Shown in pieces: positions 54,420 to 61,951 of a stretch of 64,000 nt of DNA (positions are counted from its first letter, which is position 1; the number at the start of each line of letters is the position of its first letter). The notes under the pieces were generated by a model that was not told where the DNA came from, did no database searches, and was given only the letters and a program-made list of their open reading frames with translations. Source of the stretch: Lacticaseibacillus baoqingensis (GTDB lineage: Bacteria; Bacillota; Bacilli; Lactobacillales; Lactobacillaceae); assembly GCF_003946165.1 (NCBI RefSeq), contig NZ_RHOI01000001.1, positions 103,343 to 167,342 on the forward strand. Reading direction: 5' to 3'. The position numbers and the translations under genes were made by a program.

Positions 54420-54520
54420 TAGTTGTACATTCATTATTCTATTTGGTCCCGTTAACACCAGTATGCTTACGTCGGTAGTCACCTTGCAACATTGACTGGC
54501 TCTTGAACCTTTAGGACATA
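54420..54520 (-). ncRNA. Putative omega (guide) RNA at the tnpB 3' end
   Basis: In IS200/IS605 elements the guide RNA scaffold overlaps the tnpB 3' end and the right end, with the guide copied from the flank. The region after the TAA here has hairpin-forming sequence (GGTGACTACC, CATACTGGTG). Placement is inferred from the family, not folded. Confidence 0.45.
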
Positions 54521-55695
54521 GCCTGCCCTTGAGCATATTGAATCAAGTTCTGTACGGCATTCTCGTCACGCTCAAGTTGAGCACCACAGCCGTAACAATG
54601 AAACTCGTGATGTTTCGTGCCGTGAAAGGCGTTACCTGTTAAGGTCAGTTTATCGTCACCGGTTTTCACCAACCCACACTGACTGCATCGCTGTGTGCTA
54701 GGGTAGAACCGATCAACTATAATCAGCTGGCGGCCGTACCATTGCGCCTTGTCTTTCATCAGCACTTTGAAACGTCCAAACAACGAGCGATGTAAATTCT
54801 TCGCCAATCGCTTGTTCATCTTCATATGCTTAACGTCCAAGTCCTCAATGGCAAGCGTGCCGTTGGCTTTCACCAACATCGTCGTAAACTTTTGCAAGAG
54901 GTCGTCTTGAATCCGTGTCACTTTCTGATAGGTTCGCTGCAACTTGGTTTTCGTTACGCGGTAATTGTTAGAGCGAAAGTGCTTGGGATTCGCCTGACGT
55001 TTACGGGCGAGACGCCGCTGGTACAAGGACACGCGGTGATACAAACTGACCAGTTGCTCGGTCAATCCGCGAATTGCAGACATTGCCTCACCATCGTTAT
55101 AGACGAATTGACCAATGTTGGCATCAACGCCACATATGCGTGGGCTTTCCGGTAACGGCTCGGGTTTGGCCACATCGATGCTGAGACAAGCGTAATAGCC
55201 GTCAGCTTCTTTGACGATAGCAGCGAGTTTAATAGTCCCTGGCCAGCGTGGTTTCTCAGCCAAGCGGATGTCGTACCATCGATTACGATAGCCATGCGGT
55301 TTATCCAACCGCAACTTATCATTAACGACCATTGCTCTGTCGGTCTTAAAGCTGCAGCGACTACGCTTCTTCGACTTAAACCGTGGCTTACGATGGTCTG
55401 GCATCTCAGGGTTAAAGAAATTCGCCCAGGCATGCGCCAGGTCATGTACCGCCAATTGCAAGATCCGTGCTGAACGACTGTATTGCCAGTCTGCTTTGTT
55501 GTTAACTAACTCATTGCGGACTTGACGTTCGTTAGGCCGCGCCGTCTTATCTGCCAGCACTAGTGACGCGTCATACATGTCATTCCACGTGGCAAGCGCC
55601 TGATTGTAACAATAGCGGCGATAATCGCATGCTTGATCCAATACGCGGCGCATCGTCGCGTTCGGGTAGCACCGGATCTTGTGCGTTCTCAACAT
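54511..55695 (-). CDS. tnpB: RNA-guided endonuclease TnpB (IS200/IS605 OrfB)
   Basis: A 394-residue TnpB. All RuvC residues are present: Asp191 in CGVDANIGQF, Glu284 in LAIEDLDV and Asp377 in ERDENAVQNL. The inserted zinc finger is CSQC (337-340) with CYGC (367-370). N-terminal wedge/REC-like part (1-180) begins MLRTHKIRCYPN, as in this family. ATG 55695 has GGAGGTGAAAAC upstream; the longer frame to 55791 is the leader. Family members are RNA-guided DNA nucleases that keep the element at its donor site. The protein looks intact, so activity is plausible though mobility would need TnpA in trans. Confidence 0.93.
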   Translation of the reverse strand: MLRTHKIRCYPNATMRRVLDQACDYRRYCYNQALATWNDMYDASLVLADKTARPNERQVRNELVNNKADWQYSRSARILQLAVHDLAHAWANFFNPEMPDHRKPRFKSKKRSRCSFKTDRAMVVNDKLRLDKPHGYRNRWYDIRLAEKPRWPGTIKLAAIVKEADGYYACLSIDVAKPEPLPESPRICGVDANIGQFVYNDGEAMSAIRGLTEQLVSLYHRVSLYQRRLARKRQANPKHFRSNNYRVTKTKLQRTYQKVTRIQDDLLQKFTTMLVKANGTLAIEDLDVKHMKMNKRLAKNLHRSLFGRFKVLMKDKAQWYGRQLIIVDRFYPSTQRCSQCGLVKTGDDKLTLTGNAFHGTKHHEFHCYGCGAQLERDENAVQNLIQYAQGQAMS

Positions 55696-55953
55696 GTTTT
55701 CACCTCCAACTTGCTTATGGATATCATAGCAAATTAAGATAAGGAGGCCCTGTAAAGACATGATGAAAACCGTCATCATCTGTCCATGCATCGGTCAGCG
55801 ATTTTTCACGAGTTTATCATTTCGCAGCACTTGGTCATTCTGCCTCCCACTTGATTACCGCAGAACGGCTAATTGCCACAAATTAACACATTACTCTACA
55901 TTATCGATTACAGTTAATAACCTCCAAGAACCGCGCCAAAATGCGAGTCAAAA

Positions 55954-56520
55954 TCATACCCAACTTAACAAATGCGTGAGCAAGCCGCTATCCCAAAAGA
56001 CATAGATCCCGATCAGAATATAGCAAACCTTCATCAGCGGCGTACCGTAGCGATCCATCACTTGCGTCACCACAGGGATGTCCGCGATCAACTTCAGGAT
56101 CAACACAACAAGAACGGTCAAGACGCCGATGAAGATCAAGGTCAAGCCAAAATGGGCAAGCGACTCACCGGCAAGCACTGGGAGAAAAATCGACAAGTTG
56201 CAGCCGGCACAAACGGACAAATAAGTCACCAACACAGTGACTATTGGCCCACCATGGCCTTTGGCAGCATCGTCATCATCATCGTCAGCACGCAGCGCCA
56301 TGTAAATCGGCAAGATGCCTAACACCCCTAGGAGCCATTCTGGTAAGAAGGCGGCCAGTACCTTGCCAACCGTGAAACTTAAGGTCAACAAAATCAAGGT
56401 CCCCAGCAGATAGCCGAGCATCACCTGCTGGACACGGTATTTTTTTAATAGAAATAAGAGCATGAAGAAGAAATCTAAGTTGACACTGATAAAAGTCAAC
56501 GTTAATAGCCAAAAATGCAT
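55954..56520 (-). CDS. CadD-family cadmium resistance-type transporter
   Basis: A 188-residue membrane protein with five to six membrane segments. It begins MHFWLLTLTFISVNLDFFFMLLFLL and has LGYLLGTLILLTLSF and VLGILPIYMALRADDDDDD, an acidic loop, and VCAGCNLSIFLPVLAG with a Cys pair (CAGC) that may bind metal. This matches the CadD/YhgE-permease-like family linked to Cd2+ resistance; the real substrate is uncertain. ATG 56520 is used because the frame upstream enters the nrdJ control region. It is divergent from nrdJ. Confidence 0.82.
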   Translation of the reverse strand: MHFWLLTLTFISVNLDFFFMLLFLLKKYRVQQVMLGYLLGTLILLTLSFTVGKVLAAFLPEWLLGVLGILPIYMALRADDDDDDAAKGHGGPIVTVLVTYLSVCAGCNLSIFLPVLAGESLAHFGLTLIFIGVLTVLVVLILKLIADIPVVTQVMDRYGTPLMKVCYILIGIYVFWDSGLLTHLLSWV

Positions 56521-56680
56521 GGTATCCCAACTTTCTGATTGCACAGCTGATTGTAGGCGATTGTGGCGGCACTGGCAAGTCACGCAAAAAAGCAGTGACT
56601 GAAAGTGAGCAAAAAGCGTTTTAAGAGCAGCCGCTTGTGCGCAGCCAACGAGATCCTTGTGCGTGTGGCTAGTATTACCA

Positions 56681-56726
56681 TCCCTATATATAGATGTCAA
56701 GCCTACACATACACAAGATGTGGTGT
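56681..56726 (+). promoter_or_regulatory. Tandem NrdR boxes upstream of nrdJ
   Basis: Box 1 (56681-56696) contains CTATATATAG, a perfect match to the NrdR core CWATATATWG. Box 2 (56711-56726), ACACAAGATGTGGTGT, matches the 16-base consensus ACACWATATATWGTGT at 13 positions. They start 30 bases apart, about three helical turns, as is typical for NrdR. NrdR represses ribonucleotide reductase genes when dATP is high. Confidence 0.75.
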
Positions 56727-56765
56727 AGGATGAAGGATGTAGTTTAAGAGATGGGGGAACGAGTT

Positions 56766-58973
56766 ATGAGTATGACAATTAAATTATCACCGCAAGCAGT
56801 GGCCGCTGCCACCGCCACGCTCACACCGCACTGGGGACCATTGGGGTGGGTGACTTATAAGCGCACCTATGCGCGTTGGCGCGAGCCAGAAAAGCGCAGC
56901 GAAGAATGGGCCGAAACCGTGCAGCGCGTAGTAGAAGGCAATATCAACTTGGACCCGCGGTTGCAACAAGCGACCCCAGACTCCCCAGTGGTGGTGGAAT
57001 TACAAGCCGAGGCTATGCAGCTATTCAAATTGATCTATGGCTTAGCGGCTACGCCAAGCGGGCGCAACTTATGGATCTCAGGCTCTGAGTATCAACAGCG
57101 CAACGGCGATGCCTTAAACAACTGCTGGTTTATCGCAGTGCGGCCGCAAGCTTACGGAGATAGTCATATTCAACCGTTTTATTTGCATCAAGACACCGTC
57201 GCACCATCGATGCCGTTTGCCTTTTTGTTTGATCAGTTGATGAAAGGCGGCGGCGTCGGATTTTCAGTCGCAAAGGCGAATGTGGCCCAAATGCCGGTGG
57301 TCGATCAGCGCATCGACTTGGCGATCACGATCAAGCATGATGCCAAAGCCTATGCTGAAGCTTTGCCAGCAGGCGCGGTTGATGCAAGCGATTATGAGGC
57401 TGCGCATGGCACTGAAGCAGCGTTGCGCTATGCGCTGCCAGATACCCGTGAAGGCTGGGTCGTGGCTTTAGCCGCATTGATCGATGCACATTTTCATCAG
57501 GTCAATCAAGCTCAAACAGCGCGCGTGGTGCTGGATGTTTCCAATATCCGCGAACGCGGGACGCGGATCCATGGCTTTGGCGGGACTGCTTCTGGCCCAG
57601 CACCATTGATCGAAATGCTGCTGGATGTCAATGATATCTTGAATCGGCGGGCCGGCACGCAACTTTCAGCTGTCGACTGCACGGATATTGGCAATTTAGT
57701 CGGCAAAGCCGTGGTCGCCGGCAACGTGCGTCGTTCCGCAGAGATCGCGCTAGGAGACAGCACCAATGACGACTTCATCACGATGAAGCAAGACAAAGAA
57801 CAGTTGTATCACCATCGCTGGGCGTCTAACAATTCGGTGATCGTCACCAGTGCCTTTACCACTTATGAAGAAGTGGCCCAAGCCGTGGCGCAAAATGGCG
57901 AACCCGGCATGTTCAACTTGGAACTGTCGCGCAATTATGGGCGGCTGGTCGATGGTCAGCAGCCTGGCATCGATGGCGCTGTTGAAGGCACCAATCCTTG
58001 CGGTGAGATCTCATTGGCAAACGGTGAGCCGTGCAACTTGTTTGAAGTCTTCCCGACGATCGCCACTGCCCAAGGTTGGGATCTCAAGGAAGTCATGGCA
58101 CTTGCTGCACGTTATACCAAGCGCGTGACGTTTTCGGCGTATGACTGGGAAGTCTCTCGCCGCGTGATCGCCCACAACCGTCGCATCGGCGTGTCTTTGT
58201 CTGGTTTGCAAGACTGGCTGTTGGCGCAATTCGGCCATCGAGTCGTCACCGGTTTTGATGCCCAAGGCCAAGCGCAATACGATCCTGAGATCATTCAAGC
58301 AGTCGATGGCCTTTATCACGCGGTCGTGGCAGCAGATGACGCTTATTCGCAACTGCTGCATTGCCGGCCATCTTTGAAGCACACGACAGTCAAGCCAAGC
58401 GGGACGGTTTCAAAACTGGCAGGCGTGTCTGAAGGTATGCATTTTCACTACAGCAATTATTTGCTCCAGCGGATCCGTTTCCAAGATACCGATCCGCTTT
58501 TGCCAGCACTAAAAGCTTGCGGCTATACGATCGAACCGGACATCTATACGAAAAATACCATGTGCGTGGCTTTCCCAGTGCAAGCGGCAAATGCCGATGA
58601 CCCGTTGTTTGCCAGCGCAGGGAATGTGGCGATCGAAGAACAATTTGCCACTCAGGCATTTTTGCAAACTTATTGGTCTGACAATGCGGTTTCGTGCACG
58701 ATCACGTTCCAGTCAGCAGAAGCTGACAAAATCGCCGGCTTGCTGCGGCAATACCGCCATACGATCAAGTCGACCTCACTGTTGCCATATGCAGGCGACG
58801 TTTATGAACAAGCGCCAAAACAGCCGATCACTAAAGCTCAATATTTTGCTGAAGTCGCTAAGATCACGGATGATGTTCAAGCCGTCTATGCCCGTTTGCA
58901 TGGGCAAGAAGTCAAAGACCTGGAATTGGTCGGTCAAGAAGACTGTGCCACCGGCGCCTGCCCCATCAAATAA
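56766..58973 (+). CDS. nrdJ: Adenosylcobalamin-dependent ribonucleoside-triphosphate reductase (class II)
   Basis: Monomeric B12-dependent reductase making dNTPs from NTPs, as in Lactobacillus leichmannii. The 735-residue protein has Cys120 in NNCWFI, thiyl-radical Cys412 with Glu414 in NPCGEISLANGEPC, partner Cys423, and the C-terminal redox pair Cys727/Cys732 in EDCATGACPIK, which passes electrons from thioredoxin. Length and motifs agree with the known enzyme. ATG 56766 follows GGGGGA. Tandem NrdR boxes lie upstream. The B12 uptake and adenosylation genes follow some 440 bases downstream, supplying its cofactor. Confidence 0.97.
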   Translation: MSMTIKLSPQAVAAATATLTPHWGPLGWVTYKRTYARWREPEKRSEEWAETVQRVVEGNINLDPRLQQATPDSPVVVELQAEAMQLFKLIYGLAATPSGRNLWISGSEYQQRNGDALNNCWFIAVRPQAYGDSHIQPFYLHQDTVAPSMPFAFLFDQLMKGGGVGFSVAKANVAQMPVVDQRIDLAITIKHDAKAYAEALPAGAVDASDYEAAHGTEAALRYALPDTREGWVVALAALIDAHFHQVNQAQTARVVLDVSNIRERGTRIHGFGGTASGPAPLIEMLLDVNDILNRRAGTQLSAVDCTDIGNLVGKAVVAGNVRRSAEIALGDSTNDDFITMKQDKEQLYHHRWASNNSVIVTSAFTTYEEVAQAVAQNGEPGMFNLELSRNYGRLVDGQQPGIDGAVEGTNPCGEISLANGEPCNLFEVFPTIATAQGWDLKEVMALAARYTKRVTFSAYDWEVSRRVIAHNRRIGVSLSGLQDWLLAQFGHRVVTGFDAQGQAQYDPEIIQAVDGLYHAVVAADDAYSQLLHCRPSLKHTTVKPSGTVSKLAGVSEGMHFHYSNYLLQRIRFQDTDPLLPALKACGYTIEPDIYTKNTMCVAFPVQAANADDPLFASAGNVAIEEQFATQAFLQTYWSDNAVSCTITFQSAEADKIAGLLRQYRHTIKSTSLLPYAGDVYEQAPKQPITKAQYFAEVAKITDDVQAVYARLHGQEVKDLELVGQEDCATGACPIK

Positions 58974-59262
58974 CCAAAGCGAAGCAAGCCGCATTTAGGG
59001 GAGCGGGTAAGGCAGCGTGGCGCGTGATGGCGCCAGCCATCGCGTGACGCGATGACTTATCAGCCTCCCCGTTGGCTTGAGCAGCTAGAGGAGCCAAAGT
59101 AAAGCACCGCGGGTGCGGCATGTGACCAAGGCGGCCTAGGTGCGACTCGGCACGCGGCGTGACTGGGACGACTTAGACGCAATGCCGCAGCGGTGAGCAG
59201 CTAGAGGAAACCAAAGCGAAGGAAGCCGTATTTAGGGGAGCAGATAAGAGATGGCGCCAGCC
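58973..59262 (+). repeat. Intergenic direct repeats downstream of nrdJ (about 118-bp period)
   Basis: ACCAAAGCGAAG starts at 58973 and again at 59210; the first 40 or so bases (through TTTAGGGGAGC and TAAG) and the ATGGCGCCAGCC end are shared. A third, weaker unit with CCAAAG lies at 59094, so units begin at about 120- and 117-base spacing. GAGCAGCTAGAGGA occurs at 59079 and 59197. No open frame with a ribosome site is seen. The 443-base gap between nrdJ and the lipoprotein gene is otherwise empty except for a hairpin at 59290. Confidence 0.75.
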
Positions 59263-59289
59263 CAAGCAAAACGCGTCCACAAGCACACC

Positions 59290-59330
59290 AAAAGGCGGGG
59301 TCGAGCGTGATGGCGGCCGCCGTCTTTTGC
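59290..59330 (+). terminator. Possible terminator before the cobalamin transport genes
   Basis: AAAAGGCGG (59290-59298) pairs with CCGTCTTTT (59320-59328) with one wobble, inner GCGGCCGC. Usable in either direction; it may end nrdJ readthrough. Confidence 0.5.
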
Positions 59331-59416
59331 GTTGCCAGCCATTAGGGGCTGAAGCGCTGCACCGGACGTGGTAAGCTTAATCACAAATCAAACCATTATT
59401 GAAGGAGTATTAACTG

Positions 59417-59803
59417 ATGACAAAATCACTGACACGCGGCTTGACCACTATCGCCGCAGTTTTCACATTGAGTGCCGGCTTAGCCGCTTGCGGCAGCCAA
59501 ACCAAAGCCACCGCCAAGCCTGCTGCTAAGGCCAAGATCAAGCTGGTCGTGGGTAAAAAAACCCTCAGCGAGCAAAAGATCACCATCACCAAAAAAGAAA
59601 CCGTGATGCAGGCCATGCAAAAACATTATCAGGTGAAAGTGAAAAAAGGCTTCATCACCTCAATTAACGGGCACCAACAAGACCCTGCCACGCAAACGTA
59701 TTGGATGTATCGCGTCAATGGCAAAATGGCGGCTAAAGGCGCCAACCAGCTGACCGTGAAGAAAGGGGATCAGATCACATGGACCCTCGCTGCGACCAAG
59801 TAA
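59417..59803 (+). CDS. DUF4430-domain lipoprotein, probable cobalamin-capture protein
   Basis: A 128-residue lipoprotein: signal peptide with lipobox LAAC (mature Cys near residue 25), a Lys/Ala linker, and a C-terminal DUF4430 domain (about 40-128) with ETVMQAMQ, GFITSINGH, the family core YWMYRVNGK and KKGDQITW. DUF4430 resembles the C-terminal domain of intrinsic factor/transcobalamin. It is followed, with a 25-base overlap, by an ECF S-component and then by a cobalamin adenosyltransferase. This suggests the lipoprotein binds B12 at the cell surface and passes it to the transporter. The domain assignment is firm; the ligand is inferred. Confidence 0.85.
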   Translation: MTKSLTRGLTTIAAVFTLSAGLAACGSQTKATAKPAAKAKIKLVVGKKTLSEQKITITKKETVMQAMQKHYQVKVKKGFITSINGHQQDPATQTYWMYRVNGKMAAKGANQLTVKKGDQITWTLAATK

Positions 59804-60321
59804 GTCCGACTAGACGCATCGCGTTTTTGGCGGTAATGACGGCTTTGTGTGTGGTTGGCCGCTTCTTGTTTCAGTTCATTCCCAATGTGCAGCCGGTCAC
59901 GGCGATCGTGATTTTTTTGACCCTGACTTATGGCGTCAGCACAGGGTTGATCGTGGCGATATTGAGCATGTTGATCACCAACTTATTTATGGGGATGGGG
60001 ATCTGGACGCTGGCGCAGCTTGGCGCTTATGCGGCGGTGGTGGTGTTGACGGCCATGTTGGGGAAGCTTCCCGTGGTGCAGCACAAATTGCTTTGGCAAA
60101 CCGGATTGGCTGCGGGGATGGGCTTTGTGTACGGCTTTTTTGTGAGCATCTTGCAAGCACCACTGTTAGGCGGCTTATGGCCGGCGATCGCTTATTGGCT
60201 CAGCGGCTTGTCATTTGACGCGCTGCATGCAGGTGGGAACTTGATCCTTTATCCCTTATTGGCGCCGGCATTGACGGCTGTCGTGCAACGCAAGGCAGTG
60301 TTTGGAGGCAAATCATGGTAA
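59779..60321 (+). CDS. ECF transporter S component (predicted cobalamin-specific)
   Basis: A 180-residue integral membrane protein with about six membrane segments, the size and hydrophobic pattern of ECF S-components. The opening RRIAFLAVMTALCVVGRFLFQFIPNVQPVTAIVIF (seen as AVMTALCVVGR and FIPNVQPVTAI) is typical of this group. S-components bind a vitamin and dock to the shared EcfAAT module. Neighbours on both sides point to cobalamin, resembling the CbrT-pduO arrangement in other lactobacilli. ATG 59779 has AAAGGGGA upstream and lies inside the lipoprotein gene; it overlaps the adenosyltransferase by seven bases. Confidence 0.87.
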   Translation: MDPRCDQVSPTRRIAFLAVMTALCVVGRFLFQFIPNVQPVTAIVIFLTLTYGVSTGLIVAILSMLITNLFMGMGIWTLAQLGAYAAVVVLTAMLGKLPVVQHKLLWQTGLAAGMGFVYGFFVSILQAPLLGGLWPAIAYWLSGLSFDALHAGGNLILYPLLAPALTAVVQRKAVFGGKSW

Positions 60322-60905
60322 AAATCTACACGAAGCGCGGCGATGCCGGTCAGACGATGCAAACGACTGGCAAAATGGTTTCAAAAACCGATCCGCAGAT
60401 CCAAGCACTCGGGGCGATCGATGAATGTCAATCATATCTGGGCGTCGTGGTGGCGCAATTAGTGCCAAAGCACAGCGCAAAACTGGCCCCGGAATTGCAA
60501 AACGTGCAGCGGACTTTGTATCACCTGCAAGCGGATATTGCCGTGCCTAGAGAGCACCAGATCACGCTGGCAGCCGTTACCCAGTTGGAGACTCGTATCG
60601 ATGAAATCATGGCGCATACCCCGCGGATCAAAGGCTTCATCTTGCCAGGCGGCGGACCTGCAGGTGCGGGCTTGCAGTATGCCCGCACCTTGGCCCGCAA
60701 GGCGGAACGGGCGGTGGTGGCGTTAAGCGCTGGGCAAACACTGGCACCAGTGTTGCTGCAATACCTGAACCGGTTGTCCGATTACCTTTTTGCCTTAGCA
60801 CTGCGGGCGAATTTTCTCGATGGGGTCCAAGAAGTGCCCAGCAAACCCAGTGATGCCACTCGGATCACTACGGTCACGCCAGAGTCGGCAGGGCAGTTTC
60901 GCTGA
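60315..60905 (+). CDS. Cob(I)alamin adenosyltransferase (PduO type)
   Basis: Converts cob(I)alamin and ATP to adenosylcobalamin. The 196-residue PduO-type protein begins with the ATP-binding KIYTKRGDAGQT, includes the conserved IQALGAIDECQSYLGV helix, FILPGGGPAGAGLQYARTLARKAER (seen as FILPGGGPAG and ARTLARKAER) and NRLSDYLFALAR-like NRLSDYLFALA. GGAGGCAAATC precedes the ATG. In this setting it activates imported B12 for the ribonucleotide reductase NrdJ. Confidence 0.94.
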   Translation: MVKIYTKRGDAGQTMQTTGKMVSKTDPQIQALGAIDECQSYLGVVVAQLVPKHSAKLAPELQNVQRTLYHLQADIAVPREHQITLAAVTQLETRIDEIMAHTPRIKGFILPGGGPAGAGLQYARTLARKAERAVVALSAGQTLAPVLLQYLNRLSDYLFALALRANFLDGVQEVPSKPSDATRITTVTPESAGQFR

Positions 60906-60952
60906 TTTAGTCGACGGCATCTCCGTGGTAAACTGGAGTTAGAGGTGGCGCC

Positions 60953-61903
60953 ATGAAGAAAACATATACTCTGATCTATAATCCTCATGCAGGCAAAAAT
61001 GGCGCGACGGTGGCGGCGGATAGGATCGCCAAGCGGATCATCGCAGCTGGCTATCAAGTGCAAAAAGCGCCGACCACCCGTCCCGGAGATGCCACCGCGC
61101 TGGCGTTGGCCGCTCAAAGTGAAGTGGTGGTCGCCATTGGCGGTGATGGCACGATCAATCAAGTGGTCGCGGGCTTAGTCAAGCGCCAACACCCGCCGTT
61201 ATTAGGAATCATTCCGCAAGGGACCGTCAACAACCTGGCCAAAGTGCTGCACATTCCGTTGTTGCCAGCGTTGGCGGTAGATGACCTATTAAATGGGCGG
61301 CCGCAGCCGCTTGATGTCGGGTTGGTCAATGACCGCGTGATGATCTCCACTTTAGCGCTTGGTGTTTTGGCCAACGCCGCGGTATCGGTCACGCAACAAG
61401 CTAAGCAGCGCCTGGGGCCGGTGGTGTATTTGACGCATGGGATGCAAAGTTTGGCCAAAAAACAGCACTGGCAATTAAAAATCACCGGTGGGGGGCAGAC
61501 TTGGGAGCAAGACGCCGCTTTTTTGCTGGTCACGATGACCAATTCAGTCGGCGGTTTTCGCAACTTTGCCCCGCAAGCGCGCCCAGACGATGGGTTGTTT
61601 CATGTCTTTGTCGCGCCGCGGCTGACCTGGCAAAAGACGCTGCTGTTAGCGCCATATTTTCTCACCGGCAACTTCAGCAAACTGCCAGGCATGACTTATT
61701 TGCAAGCGTCAGCCTTGACCATCACCAGTGCTGATGCGCGTTTGCGCAGTCGCATCGACGGCGATCCCAGCGTGCGCTTGCCTTTGCATTTGCAAGTGGT
61801 GCCTGATAAAGTGCAGGTCTTAACGAAGCCGCAACTAACTGAACGCTTGGCCGATGCGGCCGGCAAGCTTGGACCGCATCTTGGATCGACTTCTGGCCAC
61901 TAG
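60953..61903 (+). CDS. Diacylglycerol kinase family lipid kinase
   Basis: A 316-residue DagK/YegS-type lipid kinase. The catalytic domain shows LIYNPHAGKNGA, the nucleotide motif VVAIGGDGTINQVVAGL and GIIPQGTVNNLAKVL; the C-terminal beta-sandwich includes LDVGLVND and the DGLFHVFV segment. It likely phosphorylates diacylglycerol or a related lipid at the membrane. GAGGTGGCGCC precedes the ATG, 47 bases after the adenosyltransferase gene. It may be read with the next gene; a link to B12 is not suggested by sequence. Confidence 0.9.
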   Translation: MKKTYTLIYNPHAGKNGATVAADRIAKRIIAAGYQVQKAPTTRPGDATALALAAQSEVVVAIGGDGTINQVVAGLVKRQHPPLLGIIPQGTVNNLAKVLHIPLLPALAVDDLLNGRPQPLDVGLVNDRVMISTLALGVLANAAVSVTQQAKQRLGPVVYLTHGMQSLAKKQHWQLKITGGGQTWEQDAAFLLVTMTNSVGGFRNFAPQARPDDGLFHVFVAPRLTWQKTLLLAPYFLTGNFSKLPGMTYLQASALTITSADARLRSRIDGDPSVRLPLHLQVVPDKVQVLTKPQLTERLADAAGKLGPHLGSTSGH

Positions 61904-61951
61904 GTTGGAGAAAGTTGATCATGGCTGTTTGCAAATATTGGAGGGAGATCA

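Larger units (their letters stand above)
54380..55790 (-). mobile_element. Solo TnpB element of the IS200/IS605 superfamily (approximate ends)
   Basis: A tnpB gene without tnpA. Candidate right-end sequence lies after the tnpB stop (54511 down to about 54420) and includes ACC-GACGTAAGCATACT-GGT with TTAACGGG. Candidate left end is the imperfect palindrome TGATGA-AAACCG-TCATCA at 55761-55778. Ends were not fixed by comparison with an empty site. The element's GATC count is at background level, unlike the host genes sampled. Confidence 0.7.

Noticed and set aside
56276..56290. CRISPR-like or simple repeat at ATCATCATC
   Set aside because: It codes for the Asp-rich loop of the CadD-like protein; a short codon run only. 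No CRISPR array was seen in the window.
58973..59416. Cobalamin riboswitch upstream of the B12 transport genes
   Set aside because: Expected from context, but the B12-box and the usual core blocks were not found; only the direct repeats and a hairpin are seen.
59847..60218. 123-codon frame inside the S-component gene
   Set aside because: Out-of-frame shadow of the membrane protein with no start signal.
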